Source: Streptomyces sp. cg36 (lineage in GTDB: Bacteria; Actinomycetota; Actinomycetes; Streptomycetales; Streptomycetaceae). From it: a stretch of 64,000 bases of DNA. Position 1 is the stretch's first letter. Each line of letters opens with the position of its first letter. The notes below the pieces were generated by a model. It saw nothing but the letters and a program-made list of their open reading frames with translations. It was not told the origin of the DNA and made no database searches. The translations under genes were made by a program, and so were the position numbers. The stretch spans positions 992,001-1,056,000 of the forward strand of contig NZ_CP163520.1 in assembly GCF_041080675.1 (NCBI RefSeq), written 5' to 3'. Positions 1 through 9,355 of the stretch are shown here, one piece after another.

Positions 1-1
1 A

Positions 2-226
2 AATCTCCGGGAGTTGGCGCGGGTGGTGCGGCCGGGCGGGCAGCTGGCCCTCTTCCACCCCATCGGCCGCGCGGCCCTCGCCCAGCGCCAGGGCCGTCAG
101 CTCACGCCGGACGACCTGCGGGCGGAACCGCATCTGCGGCCACTGCTCGCCACGGCCGGCTGGCGGTTGACGTCGTACGTGGACGAGGACACGCGCTACC
201 TCGCGCTCGCGGTACGCGAAGGCTGA
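2..226 (+). CDS. SAM-dependent methyltransferase, C-terminal end (partial)
   Basis: The reading frame is open from the window edge and ends at TGA 224-226. The visible residues contain ELARVVRPGGQLALFHPIG, the strand that follows the SAM-binding core in class I methyltransferases (RVLRPGG motif), and then a closing hydrophobic strand. The catalytic and SAM-binding N-terminus lies outside the window, so the substrate cannot be guessed. The next gene converges on it. Confidence 0.7.
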   Translation, partial: NLRELARVVRPGGQLALFHPIGRAALAQRQGRQLTPDDLRAEPHLRPLLATAGWRLTSYVDEDTRYLALAVREG

Positions 227-260
227 TCAGTACCCGGGGCCTGCCGCACAACAGCCCGGC

Positions 261-1199
261 TCACTGGGCGGCGCCGTCCACCACCGCCCTGATGAACGCC
301 TCCGGGTTGTCGAACATGATGTTGTGGCCGGCGTTCGGGACGACCTCGACCCGTACGCCGGAGGCGACCAGTTCCGCACGGTCGACGAGGTCGTCGCCGA
401 TGCCGCCGACGAGGTAGGTGCGGTCGATGGGCAGCGCCATCAACAGTCGGCGCATGGTGGGCTCGGTACCGCGTACGAGGGCGAGCGCCGTGCGGTGGAG
501 AGCGCGCGGGTCGGCGAGTCGCATCGTCGCCGCCCACAGCGGGCCGACCCGGTCCAGGACCGCCTGGAAGCCGCCGCCGTCGACGAACGCCTCCTCGGTA
601 TACGCGGCGATGCCGCTGCTGCCCGCCGTGGGCGCGGGGTTGGGGTCCAGGTTGGCCTCGGTGAGGACCAGGCGGGACACCAGGTCGGGGCGGCGGGCGG
701 CCAGCACGATCGCGACGGCCCCGCCCATGCTGTGCCCGACGAGCTCGGCTCCGGAGACACCTGCCGCGTCGAGGGCCGCGCCCAGTGCGTCGGCGTGATC
801 CTCCAGGGAGTACCCGAAGTGGGCCGGGCGGTCACTGATGCCGTGGCCGGGGAGGTCCACGAACAGCTGCCTGCGGAAGGTGAGCCGGGGGTCGGCGGCG
901 ATGTGCGCGTGGTAGACGGTCGACGCCGAGCCGAGCCCGTGGACGTACACGAGGGGCGGCAGCTGGACAGCGTGCGCCGAAGCGTCCGCGTCTGCTCGTG
1001 CCCCTGTCCACGCGCCCGCGCACGCGTGGACACCGCCGCACACATGGGCGCCTTCACCCCAGCCGCCGCCTTCCTCTTGGCTTGCGCCTCGACCCGCCCC
1101 TGCGCCTTCACCTGCCCCGGTCGAGCCGCTCCCTCCGGCCCCCTGCGACTCCGTCCAGCGGATCTGACCGCCCTGCTCGTCGAATGCCGTCTGTCGCAC
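261..1199 (-). CDS. alpha/beta hydrolase
   Basis: About 312 residues. The fold is shown by YVHGLGSAS (oxyanion loop, near residue 85), DLPGHGISDRP (near 115), the nucleophile elbow GHSMGG (Ser near 157) and the late NAGHNIMF with the catalytic His near 292. The GTG at 1197-1199 was chosen because AAGGAACGGGGGAG lies just upstream on the minus strand; longer starts would overlap the PadR promoter. Residues 20-80 are a glycine/alanine-rich insert before the fold, longer than usual for the family. It is divergent from a PadR regulator, which may control it. The substrate is unknown. Confidence 0.8.
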   Translation of the reverse strand: MRQTAFDEQGGQIRWTESQGAGGSGSTGAGEGAGAGRGASQEEGGGWGEGAHVCGGVHACAGAWTGARADADASAHAVQLPPLVYVHGLGSASTVYHAHIAADPRLTFRRQLFVDLPGHGISDRPAHFGYSLEDHADALGAALDAAGVSGAELVGHSMGGAVAIVLAARRPDLVSRLVLTEANLDPNPAPTAGSSGIAAYTEEAFVDGGGFQAVLDRVGPLWAATMRLADPRALHRTALALVRGTEPTMRRLLMALPIDRTYLVGGIGDDLVDRAELVASGVRVEVVPNAGHNIMFDNPEAFIRAVVDGAAQ

Positions 1200-1259
1200 G
1201 GTCCCGCTCCCCCGTTCCTTCGGTCCGGCGGCTCGTCCCGCCGGGCTGACGCCGTGACA

Positions 1260-1304
1260 ATACATCGGTATCGAAGTATTACGCCAGCGATGTACTACGA
1301 ACAT
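1260..1304. promoter_or_regulatory. probable PadR operator between divergent genes
   Basis: The space between the hydrolase and PadR starts contains a perfect inverted repeat TACATCG (1261-1267) / CGATGTA (1288-1294). It also holds ATGT-N7-ACAT (1290-1304), which is close to the ATGT-N8-ACAT pattern known for PadR proteins. The site touches the PadR start, as expected for autorepression. Confidence 0.5.
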
Positions 1305-1312
1305 GGGGCAGA

Positions 1313-1846
1313 ATGCGGGGCATGCTTGAACTCGCCATCCTGGGATTTCTGTATGAAGCGCCGCTGCACGGCTATGAGCTGCGCAAACGGATCACCGCAC
1401 TGACCGGGCACGTACGTCCGGTCGCCGAGAGCACCCTGTATCCGGCGATCAAGCGGCTGGAGAGGGCGGGGTTGCTGACCCGCGAGACGCAGCCGGGGGC
1501 CGGGGCGGCGCCGCGCCACACGCTCTCGCTCACCGAGGAGGGCAGGGCGGAGCTCCTGCGGCGGCTCGCCCAGCCCGAGCAGGTCGAGATCACCGACGAG
1601 AACCGCTGGTTCACCCTGCTCGCGTTCCTGCGGCACCTGCCGGAGGCTGACGGGCAGGCAGCGGTTCTACGACGGCGGCTGCACTTCCTGGAGGAGCCCG
1701 CGAGCTTCTTCTACGACGGTGAACGGCCGCTCAGGGCAGAGGAGTTGGATGATCCCTTCCGGCAGGGGATCCTGACAGTGGCCCGTGCCACGAGTGCGGC
1801 GGAGTTGAAGTGGCTGCGGAGCACGCTCCGCTCCCTCGGTTCCTAG
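1313..1846 (+). CDS. PadR-family transcriptional regulator
   Basis: 177 residues with the typical PadR N-terminal winged helix: LELAILGFLYEAPLHGYEL, the recognition helix region ESTLYPAIKRLERAGLL, and the wing TLSLTEEGRAEL. A C-terminal helical part (residues 90-177) fits the PadR dimerisation domain (Vir_act_alpha_C type). ATG 1313 or 1322 are both possible starts. The family represses neighbouring efflux or detoxification genes in response to small ligands; the divergent hydrolase is the obvious target. Confidence 0.9.
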   Translation: MRGMLELAILGFLYEAPLHGYELRKRITALTGHVRPVAESTLYPAIKRLERAGLLTRETQPGAGAAPRHTLSLTEEGRAELLRRLAQPEQVEITDENRWFTLLAFLRHLPEADGQAAVLRRRLHFLEEPASFFYDGERPLRAEELDDPFRQGILTVARATSAAELKWLRSTLRSLGS

Positions 1847-1972
1847 GGGGCGCACGGAACCGGAGTGCACACCCCCTTCTTTCACCGGGCCGTCAACTCT
1901 ACGTTGAAGTAGGGAGCTCGCCACTGCGGCTTCCACGGCTGGTGAGGTCAACCCACGGGGAAGGCGGTCCGG

Positions 1973-2242
1973 ATGTTTCGTATGTGGGGCAGATTCCGGA
2001 AGCCGGTTCGGCGCGAGCCCGCTCGGCAGCACAACATCTTCGAGGCGGCGGCGACCTATGTCGCGGCGTGCGCGGACGACGACCAGGAGAGGCTCGACGA
2101 GGCGGTGGGGTGGGTCTCGCCGGAAGCGATGTCGTTCGGCGTACGGGAACTCGCGTGCCGAGCCGTGATCGCGCTGGCCCGTGAACGGGACGAGTCGCCG
2201 CAGACGGTGGCGCGGTCGCTGATGGGGCTGCCGGTCGCCTGA
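1973..2242 (+). CDS. conserved small hypothetical protein
   Basis: 89 residues, helical, with an acidic central part and no membrane segment or catalytic motif that I recognise. A GGGGAAGGCGG stretch lies before the ATG. Codon use is strongly GC3-biased like its neighbours, so it is a real gene. The role is unknown. Confidence 0.65.
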   Translation: MFRMWGRFRKPVRREPARQHNIFEAAATYVAACADDDQERLDEAVGWVSPEAMSFGVRELACRAVIALARERDESPQTVARSLMGLPVA

Positions 2243-2655
2243 TGCCGCAACCGGGACGATGGGCGCCGCCCGGGGACCCGTCGAGCCTTGCCCCGCCCGC
2301 CCGGCCGTCGGTCGGATGCGGTGGAGATGCGGGGGATGTCGGGGGCTTGGCCGTCGACCGCCGCACCCCCGTACGCGCCTCATGCGCACCCTCCGCGCCA
2401 CCCACGTCATCCGACGCCTCCGACCTGGGCGCGCCCTCCGCGCCCTTCGTCGCGCTGCGCGATGCGGCGCGGTCTCGGCTGATCAGATGTGATCTCGGCT
2501 GATCACGGACGATGTCGTCCCATCTCGGCGCTCCTCGCGGACGGCCTCCGGAGCCCCCGCGCCCCGGCCCGTGACCTCCACGGGCGCAACCCCTCGACGG
2601 CCGGGTTACCCACTGGTTATGGTGCGCCGACGAGCGATCCGAAGGGGTGAGTTCC
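2243..2655. other. intergenic stretch with a 13-bp direct repeat
   Basis: No gene is supported here. TCTCGGCTGATCA occurs twice, at 2473-2485 and 2493-2505, exactly 20 bp apart, and each copy contains the palindrome TGATCA. Two helical turns between copies suggests an operator for the gene that starts at 2656. Confidence 0.4.
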
Positions 2656-3732
2656 GTGACCGGGACGGACGAGGCGGCGGCAGCCACAGTCGCGGCCGAC
2701 GCGGCCGACGACGGCGCGGTGGAAGAAGCCGCGATCGAGGAAGGCGCGCTGTACGTGCTGACGGCGATACTGCTCACGCCCGCACAATTCCCCAGCGTGC
2801 TCGGCGACGACTTCCCCGAGGCGTGCGCGGCGCTCGGCCTGGAACCGTATCTCGACGGCTACGGAATGATCCTCGGCCAGGACGGGCACGGCGCCCGGTG
2901 GACCGTCATCGTCGATGACGCCTCGCTCGTCGCTGTGGCGATCGCGTCGTGGGACTGCGGGATGGAGTACGACCTGTCGCCGAACGAGCGCACGGTCGTG
3001 GCCACGTTGGCGGGCTGGCCGCTGGAGCTCGTGGTGGCCGCGCCCGGGGTGCCCGCGCCGCACGATCCCGAACCCGAACCGGACGAGAACGGCGCCGTAC
3101 GGCCTCCGCTCACACCGCCCGACACGGATGTCTGGGGATCCGCGCAACGACGTCTGGGCGCCGACCAGGTCGCCCTGCAGTGGGCGACGTGGCGGGCCCA
3201 ACTGGCCGACGCGGGACCGGACTCGCCCGAGCCGACGCCGGATTCGGGATCTGGACCGGGGTCGGGCCCCTCGCCGGAACCGGAACCCACGGCACCGGCA
3301 GGGTCCCGCGCCTCGAACGATACGAGCGAGCCCGACGACACCGGCGCCGCAACCGACCAGGCTGCGCCGCCCACCAGCACCGACACCGCCCCGGACACCA
3401 GCAGCACCACCGCGGCCCCCACTCCGGGCACGGACCCCGGCCCCAGCCCCGCCCTGGCTGAGCTCGACGCGCGTGTCGAGCAGGTCCTTGACGATGTGCG
3501 GCAGTACCTCGATTCCCCTCCCCCGCTCGGGCGGGTGCGTTCGAGTTTCGCGCCGGGCGGGGCCCGGATGCTGCGGGCGGACGGCCCGGGGTGGTCGATC
3601 GTGGCCAGGACCGACGACATAGCCTTCGTCCTGCTGGACGACGAGCCCGGCGAGGTGGTTCCGGTGGGACGCGGGCCCAGGCTGCCGGAGCTGTTGGCCG
3701 CCCTGGACAAGATGGCCGTACGGCCGAACTGA
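2656..3732 (+). CDS. hypothetical protein with proline/acid-rich linker
   Basis: About 358 residues from GTG 2656, chosen because GAAGGGG sits 8 nt upstream. The first 130 residues and the last 90 look folded. Between them is a long low-complexity linker of Pro, Asp, Thr, Ser and Gly (about residues 190-280). The C-terminus contains ARTDDIAFVLLDDEPGE, and an N-terminal region has WTVIVDDASLVAVAIASWD, so both ends may be related alpha/beta modules of the ESX-accessory type. That relation is only an impression. No signal peptide is visible. Confidence 0.6.
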   Translation: MTGTDEAAAATVAADAADDGAVEEAAIEEGALYVLTAILLTPAQFPSVLGDDFPEACAALGLEPYLDGYGMILGQDGHGARWTVIVDDASLVAVAIASWDCGMEYDLSPNERTVVATLAGWPLELVVAAPGVPAPHDPEPEPDENGAVRPPLTPPDTDVWGSAQRRLGADQVALQWATWRAQLADAGPDSPEPTPDSGSGPGSGPSPEPEPTAPAGSRASNDTSEPDDTGAATDQAAPPTSTDTAPDTSSTTAAPTPGTDPGPSPALAELDARVEQVLDDVRQYLDSPPPLGRVRSSFAPGGARMLRADGPGWSIVARTDDIAFVLLDDEPGEVVPVGRGPRLPELLAALDKMAVRPN

Positions 3733-3809
3733 GGGGCAGCGGGACAGACGGACTCAGGCGGACTCCGGGGACGCGCGCGGGGCACGGATCGACGATGGAC
3801 GGAGTACGC

Positions 3810-4328
3810 ATGGCGGACGCGGACGGTGGAGCGGGCGAGCGCGGTACGGACGGCCCGGACGTGGTGTGCCGGCCGGTGGGGCGGGTGGTCGGCGGGCGCG
3901 TCGAGGTGGCCGACGACCGGTGGGGCGGCGAGTCGGCGGTGATCCGGCTCGATGCCGAACAGTTCGGCCCGGAGGCGCTGTTCGGGCTGGCCGACTTCTC
4001 CCACCTGGAAGTCGTCTACCACTTCGACCGGGTGTCGCCCGACAAGATCGAGTCAGGGGCGCGGCGACCGCGCGGCAACCCCGACTGGCCACTGGTCGGC
4101 ATCTTCGCGCAGCGCCGCAAGAACCGGCCCAACCGGTTGGGCGTCTCCCGCTGCCGACTGGTCTCGGTCGACGGCCTCGACATCCGGGTCAGCGGCCTGG
4201 ACGCGGTGGACGGCACGCCCGTCCTCGACGTCAAGCCTTACATGGCGGAGTTCGGCCCGCGCGGCGAAACGGTCCAGCCCGCCTGGTCGACGGAGCTGAT
4301 GCGGGACTACTACAGCGGCGGCGAGTAG
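3810..4328 (+). CDS. TrmO/TsaA-fold SAM-dependent methyltransferase-like protein
   Basis: 172 residues. FADFSHLEVVYHFDR-type sequence (here LADFSHLEVVYHFDRV), RRPRGNPDWPLVGIFAQR and NRLGVSRCRLVSVDG match the TsaA/TrmO (UPF0066) beta-barrel family, which in E. coli N6-methylates t6A37 of tRNA. ATG 3810 is preceded by GGACGGAG. The usual family motif is largely present, with VGIFAQR in place of VGIFATR. A second family member lies in the island at 18,600-19,085. Confidence 0.75.
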   Translation: MADADGGAGERGTDGPDVVCRPVGRVVGGRVEVADDRWGGESAVIRLDAEQFGPEALFGLADFSHLEVVYHFDRVSPDKIESGARRPRGNPDWPLVGIFAQRRKNRPNRLGVSRCRLVSVDGLDIRVSGLDAVDGTPVLDVKPYMAEFGPRGETVQPAWSTELMRDYYSGGE

Positions 4329-4508
4329 CAGCCCGACATGCCTTCCCGCCCTTGCCCATAGGGCGGGAGCCCATGACCGCGAGGGGGGATCGAACAGCAC
4401 GATGCGGCTCTGGGCCCGAGCAGAGCGGCTCCGTCCAGGCCGTACGCTTCGGCAGCGTCCATACACCGCCGCCGACGGGTCCGCGCACGCGCGCTCGCCC
4501 CCCCGGGT

Positions 4509-4592
4509 CGGCTCAGTTCCTCGCGGCCGACGCTCGGGTCAGCCCAGCTCCTCGCGGTGGCCCCCGCGGTCAGCGCAGTTCCTTGCGGGTGA
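4509..4592. repeat. three imperfect copies of a gene-end sequence
   Basis: The last codons and stop of the next minus-strand gene (around 4571-4592) recur as degenerate copies near 4537-4557 and 4509-4525, each containing CAGYTCCTYGCGG. The series looks like a short tandem duplication that copied a gene tail. Confidence 0.4.
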
Positions 4593-4749
4593 TGTGGCGC
4601 AGCCTGCGGCGCTGCCCGGAGTCGAGCATCAGATAGGCCACGACGGGCAGCCCTATCAGCACCAGCAGCGCCGGCAGGAATCCGATCAGCGGGATCAGGA
4701 TCAGTCCCACCACCACTCCACCGGCGGCGATCATCACGCGCTTCGACAT
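4570..4749 (-). CDS. small membrane protein
   Basis: 59 residues starting MSKRVMIAAGG, with one long hydrophobic stretch or a tight hairpin (residues 6-40, containing GLILIPLIGFLPALLVLIG) and a basic C-terminus ending RKELR. The ATG at 4747-4749 has GGAGG 7-8 nt upstream on the minus strand, which rules out the longer start. Function unknown; likely inner membrane. Confidence 0.65.
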   Translation of the reverse strand: MSKRVMIAAGGVVVGLILIPLIGFLPALLVLIGLPVVAYLMLDSGQRRRLRHITRKELR

Positions 4750-5060
4750 GTCCGTCGCCTCCTTCACGGCCGCTACCGCTGCCGTCGCTCTCTGCACAAG
4801 GAACGCACGGCCGCGTCCCCAGGTTCCACGGTCCGGCATCCGATTCCGCACGTGCGCCGCGACCCACTCGTACGCCGCATGCTCACCGGCACCCGGCAGG
4901 TCCTCCTTGCACCGCGCGCCCGTCCGTCTCCGTACGCCGACCGTCTGCCTCCACTATGCGGCTTACCCCGGCTGTGCGGCTGCCGCCGTGCGGCGAGGAC
5001 GGCGGACCGGCCCCCAGCCCGCAAGTGACCCACGTCACGGCGCGCGGCGGTCCGGGTGGG

Positions 5061-8048
5061 GTGCTCGCGGTGTACCCTCGGCGATCCCGGTCCGCAGTAG
5101 TCAAGTTTGAGGAATGTGTCATCGCCGTACACACGCTCCCCGCGCCCACACCCTCCGAGATCCATGAACTCGCCCGCTGCGACGTCGCCTTCCTGCCCGG
5201 CGACCCCGCCCGTACCGGCCGCATCGCCTTCTGGCACGCCGACGGCACAACCCCGCAAGCCTTCCCGGACCACATCGCGGAGCTGACCGTGGTCGCGGCC
5301 GACGCCATGCCGTACGAAGTACGGGCGGTGCTGCTGCCCGTACGGGAGGCGCTGCCCGTGCTCACCCGGGCGCGGCCCCGGGCGGATGCCTCGCGCGCCG
5401 CCGCGTTCTGGGGGACGGCGACCCTGCGCGCGCTGCAGCTCGCCGCGCGCGGACTCCTGCTGCCCGGCCTCTCCGCCACCGACCACGACGCCTGGCGGAT
5501 CGGGCCGCTGGGCGCCGACGAACTGGCACACGTGCGCGAGCTGGCCGCCGCCATGCCGCCGGAGGCGCACGCGGTGCCGCTCGACGGCCGCACCGAGGAC
5601 GCGGTAATGCTGGCGGAGCCCGAGGCGCTGCTGCGGCGGTTCCTGGACGCGGTGGCGGACGGGCTGCCGCGCACTGCGGCGGCCCCGCTGGCCACCGGCT
5701 CGCCCGCGTACGCCGCCGCCGCGCCCCTGCGGATGCCCGAGCAGCGGCCCTGGGCCGCGGAGGTGGCCGCCGGGCACGACGCGGGCGTACGCATCTCGCT
5801 GCGGATGGAGCTGCCCGGCCTGGAGTCCCTGGCGCCCGAGGCAGCGGCCCCGGCGTTCCGTGCCGTGCTCCAGTTGCACAGCGTCAGCGATCCGGCGCTG
5901 GTGGCGGACGCGGCCGAGGTGTGGGCCGAGTCCGGCCCGGCCGTCGCGGCCTTCGGCCCGCGCGCGCGGATGGACGCGCTGCTCGCGCTGCGTCGCGCCA
6001 CGCGCGCGTGGGCACCGCTCGCACCACTGCTCTCGGCCGCCGTGCCGGACGCCGTGGAGCTGGCCGACGAGGAGGTGGGAGAGCTGCTCGGCGGGGCCGC
6101 GCGCGCACTGGCCGCGATCGGCGTTCCCCTGCACTGGCCCCGGCAGTTGGCGCGCGGGTTCACCACGCGCGCGGTGATCGGGGCCACGGGGGAACCGGCC
6201 GGGGACACGTCGGAGGCGGAAGAAGGTGCCGGGGACGCCACCCGGCGACTTGGCGGCGACGGCTGGTCGGCGCGCCCGTCCGTGCTGTCGGCGGACGCCC
6301 TGTTCTCCTTCGAGTGGCGGTTCGCGCTCGGCGACACCCGCCTCACGCGCGCGGAGCTGGACCGGCTGGCCGAGGCCAGCCGCCCGGTGGTGCGGCTGCG
6401 CGACCAGTGGGTGCTCATCGACCCCGAGGACGTCCGCCGCGCGCGTGCCGCGCAGGACCGCAAGGTGACCCCGCTCGACGCGCTCAGCACCGTACTGACG
6501 GGCTCTACGGAGGTGGACGGGCGCCGGGTCGAGGTGGAGGCGACGGGGTGGCTCGCCGCGCTGCGCGACCGGCTCGCCGAACCCGAGGCCACGCGCGCGC
6601 ACGCGGTGGCGCAGCCCGCCGCGCTCACCGCGCGGCTGCGCGGCTACCAGCTGCGCGGCCTCAACTGGCTGGCCGACATGACCTCCCTGGGCCTGGGCGG
6701 CTGTCTCGCCGACGACATGGGCCTCGGCAAGACGATCACCCTGATCGCCCTGCATCTGCACCGTCAGGGCGAGCCGACGACCGCGGGTCCCACCCTCGTG
6801 GTCTGCCCGACCTCGCTGATGGGCAACTGGCAGCGCGAGATCGAGAAGTTCGCCCCGGGCACGCCCGTACGCCGCTTCCACGGCGGCACCAGGCAGCTGG
6901 CGGACCTGGCGGACGGCGAGTTCGTCCTGACGACGTACGGGACGATGCGGCTGGACGCCGCGAAGCTCGGCGAGGCGGCGTGGGGCATGGTCGTCGCGGA
7001 CGAGGCCCAGCACATCAAGAACCCGCGTTCGGCGACCGCGCGGCAGCTGCGCACGATCGCCGCACGCGCGCGCGTGGCGCTCACCGGCACGCCCGTCGAG
7101 AACAACCTCTCCGAGCTGTGGGCGATCCTCGACTGGACGACGCCGGGACTGCTCGGCAGGCTCGGCACATTCCGCACCCGGTATGCGCAGGCCGTCGAGA
7201 GCGGCCGGGACCCGGCGGCGGCCGAACGACTGTCCCGCCTGGTCAGACCGTTTCTGCTGCGTCGGCGCAAGTCCGATCCGGGCATCGCGCCTGAGCTGCC
7301 GCCCAAGACCGAGACGGACCGCGCCGTCTCCCTCACCAAGGAGCAGGCCGGGCTCTACGAGGCGGTGGTGCGCGAGACCCTGGCGGAGATCGCGGACGCC
7401 GACGGCTTCGAGCGGCGCGGCCTGGTGGTCAAGCTCCTCACCTCGCTGAAGCAGATCTGCAACCATCCCGCGCAGTACCTCAAGGAGGAGCGGCCCCGCA
7501 TCCCCGACCGCTCCGGCAAGCTCGAACTGCTCGACGAGCTGGTGGACACCATCCTCTCCGAGGACGGCGCGGTGCTGGTCTTCACCCAGTACGTGCAGAT
7601 GGCACGGCTCATCGAGCGGCATCTGGCGGGACGCGGGGTGGCCACCCAGTTCCTGCACGGCGGTACGCCGGTGGCGCGGCGCGAGGAGATGGTGCGGCGC
7701 TTCCAGGACGGTGAAGTCCCGGTGTTCCTGCTCTCGTTGAAGGCGGCCGGAACCGGTCTGAACCTCACCCGCGCGGGCCATGTCGTCCACTACGACCGCT
7801 GGTGGAACCCGGCCGTGGAGGCACAGGCCACCGACCGCGCGTACCGGATCGGCCAGACCCAGCCGGTGCAGGTCCACCGCCTGATCGCCGAGGGCACGAT
7901 CGAGGACCGCATCGCCGAGATGCTGACGCGCAAGCGCGAGCTGGCGGACGCGGTCCTGGGCTCCGGGGAATCGGCCGAGGCAGCCCTGACCGAACTGTCC
8001 GACGCCGAGCTGGCGGATCTGGTGGCACTGCGAGGGAGCGGACGATGA
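5061..8048 (+). CDS. SNF2/HepA-family DNA helicase-like ATPase
   Basis: About 995 residues. The first 500 form the SNF2-associated N-terminal region found in bacterial SNF2 proteins. The ATPase core follows: DDMGLGKT (Walker A, near 550), VVADEAQHIKN (motif II, DEAQ), ALTGTPVEN (motif III), then the helicase C lobe with FLLSLKAAGTGLNLT and RAYRIGQ near residue 925. These enzymes translocate on duplex DNA and remodel protein-DNA complexes. The start is uncertain: family similarity begins only near 5121, and GTG 5061, GTG 5070 or ATG 4956 are all in frame. The stop overlaps the next start by ATGA. Confidence 0.9.
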   Translation: MLAVYPRRSRSAVVKFEECVIAVHTLPAPTPSEIHELARCDVAFLPGDPARTGRIAFWHADGTTPQAFPDHIAELTVVAADAMPYEVRAVLLPVREALPVLTRARPRADASRAAAFWGTATLRALQLAARGLLLPGLSATDHDAWRIGPLGADELAHVRELAAAMPPEAHAVPLDGRTEDAVMLAEPEALLRRFLDAVADGLPRTAAAPLATGSPAYAAAAPLRMPEQRPWAAEVAAGHDAGVRISLRMELPGLESLAPEAAAPAFRAVLQLHSVSDPALVADAAEVWAESGPAVAAFGPRARMDALLALRRATRAWAPLAPLLSAAVPDAVELADEEVGELLGGAARALAAIGVPLHWPRQLARGFTTRAVIGATGEPAGDTSEAEEGAGDATRRLGGDGWSARPSVLSADALFSFEWRFALGDTRLTRAELDRLAEASRPVVRLRDQWVLIDPEDVRRARAAQDRKVTPLDALSTVLTGSTEVDGRRVEVEATGWLAALRDRLAEPEATRAHAVAQPAALTARLRGYQLRGLNWLADMTSLGLGGCLADDMGLGKTITLIALHLHRQGEPTTAGPTLVVCPTSLMGNWQREIEKFAPGTPVRRFHGGTRQLADLADGEFVLTTYGTMRLDAAKLGEAAWGMVVADEAQHIKNPRSATARQLRTIAARARVALTGTPVENNLSELWAILDWTTPGLLGRLGTFRTRYAQAVESGRDPAAAERLSRLVRPFLLRRRKSDPGIAPELPPKTETDRAVSLTKEQAGLYEAVVRETLAEIADADGFERRGLVVKLLTSLKQICNHPAQYLKEERPRIPDRSGKLELLDELVDTILSEDGAVLVFTQYVQMARLIERHLAGRGVATQFLHGGTPVARREEMVRRFQDGEVPVFLLSLKAAGTGLNLTRAGHVVHYDRWWNPAVEAQATDRAYRIGQTQPVQVHRLIAEGTIEDRIAEMLTRKRELADAVLGSGESAEAALTELSDAELADLVALRGSGR

Positions 8049-9355
8049 GCACGTACGACAGCGAGAGGTCCTCGGGACCGAACCCCGACGCGGACGGCGA
8101 CTCGGAGGAGCGCGTCTTCGCGGCCCTCGCGCCCGCGCCGGGACGGGGTTTCGCCGGTACGTGGTGGGGGCGGGCCTGGCTGAAGGCGCTGGAGGAGACC
8201 GCACTCGACGGCCGGCAGCTCAAGAAGGGCCGCCGCTACGCGCGCGAAGGCGCGGTGGGCGCCGTGTCGGTGCGGCCCGGGCGGATCACGGCGGTCGTGC
8301 GCGACCCCGACGGCACGTCCTACCGCAGCGACGTGATGCTCCAGCGGCTCTCCGAGGACGGCTGGGACGGCTTCCTGGCCATGGCGGTCGAGCGGGCCGG
8401 ACATGTCGCGGCGCTGCTGGACCGCGACATGCCGCCGCATCTGGTGGAGGACGCGGCGACGGCGGGCGTGGAGCTGCTGCCGGGGCTCGGCGATCTGGAG
8501 CCCGAGTGCAGCTGCGAGGCGTGGGACCACTGCTCGCACACGGCGGCGCTCTGCTACCAGGTGGCGCGGCTGCTGGACGAGGACCCGTTCGTCCTGTTCC
8601 TGATGCGCGGGCGGGGCGAGCGCGCCCTGCTCAGAGAGCTGGAGGAGCGCAGTGCGGCGCCCGCCTCGTCGTACGCGCCGCCGGTCGCGCCCCTCGGGGT
8701 GGCGGCGGTGGACGCGTTCGCTGCGCGGGACATCGTGCCGCCGCTGCCCCCCGTGCCGGAGATACCGCGCGAGCCCGGTACGCCTCCCCGTCTCGACACC
8801 GAGTCCGACCCGGCGCCCGGCGTCGATCCGGCCGCACTGGAGTTCCTGGCGGCGGACGCGGCGCGCCGGGCGTGGGCGCTCCTGGCGGAGGCGCTGGCTC
8901 CGGGGCATGAACTCCAGCCGCCCGGGTGGGAGCTGACGGAGGCCCAGGACGCGGTGCGCCTGGCGGCGGGTTGCGAGGACCGGCGGGTACGGGAGCGGCT
9001 GGCGGCCGGTTCGGGGCGGCGGGCGGCCGAGTTGGAGGTGGCCGTGCGGGCCTGGCGGCACGGCGGCGCCCCGGCCCTGGCCGTACTGGAGGAGGAGTGG
9101 ACGCCCGGACCGGAGGCCCTGGCCCGTGCCCGCGACGCCCTCGCCCGCGCCTGGCAGGACGAGGAGCGGCCCGCCCTGCGCTCGGCCGGCCCGAACCGCT
9201 GGACCGTGCTCGGCAGCGGCGTACAGTTGCGGCTCGACCGGGACGGACGGTGGTGGCCCTACCGCGAGGAAGGCGGGGCCTGGGTCCCGGCCGGACCGGC
9301 GGACGCCGATCCGGGGGCGGCGCTGGCGGGCGTCACAGGTGCCGAGGAGGGCTGA
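8045..9355 (+). CDS. SWIM zinc-finger protein
   Basis: 436 residues. Near residue 155 is CSCEAW followed by HCSHTAALCYQ, the CxC...CxH zinc-binding SWIM motif. The N-terminal TWWGRAWLKALEE and GRRYAREGAVG are typical of actinobacterial SWIM proteins encoded beside SNF2 ATPases. The ATGA overlap with the upstream helicase gene indicates translational coupling, so the two products probably act in one DNA- or chromatin-related complex. The C-terminal half is alanine/arginine-rich helical sequence without a motif that I know. Confidence 0.85.
   Translation: MSTYDSERSSGPNPDADGDSEERVFAALAPAPGRGFAGTWWGRAWLKALEETALDGRQLKKGRRYAREGAVGAVSVRPGRITAVVRDPDGTSYRSDVMLQRLSEDGWDGFLAMAVERAGHVAALLDRDMPPHLVEDAATAGVELLPGLGDLEPECSCEAWDHCSHTAALCYQVARLLDEDPFVLFLMRGRGERALLRELEERSAAPASSYAPPVAPLGVAAVDAFAARDIVPPLPPVPEIPREPGTPPRLDTESDPAPGVDPAALEFLAADAARRAWALLAEALAPGHELQPPGWELTEAQDAVRLAAGCEDRRVRERLAAGSGRRAAELEVAVRAWRHGGAPALAVLEEEWTPGPEALARARDALARAWQDEERPALRSAGPNRWTVLGSGVQLRLDRDGRWWPYREEGGAWVPAGPADADPGAALAGVTGAEEG

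Noticed and set aside
4773..8204. Very long minus-strand open frame (1,143 codons) and other long antisense frames
   Set aside because: Antisense to the SNF2 gene in high-GC DNA. It lacks family motifs and a sensible start, and the plus-strand product is clearly the helicase.
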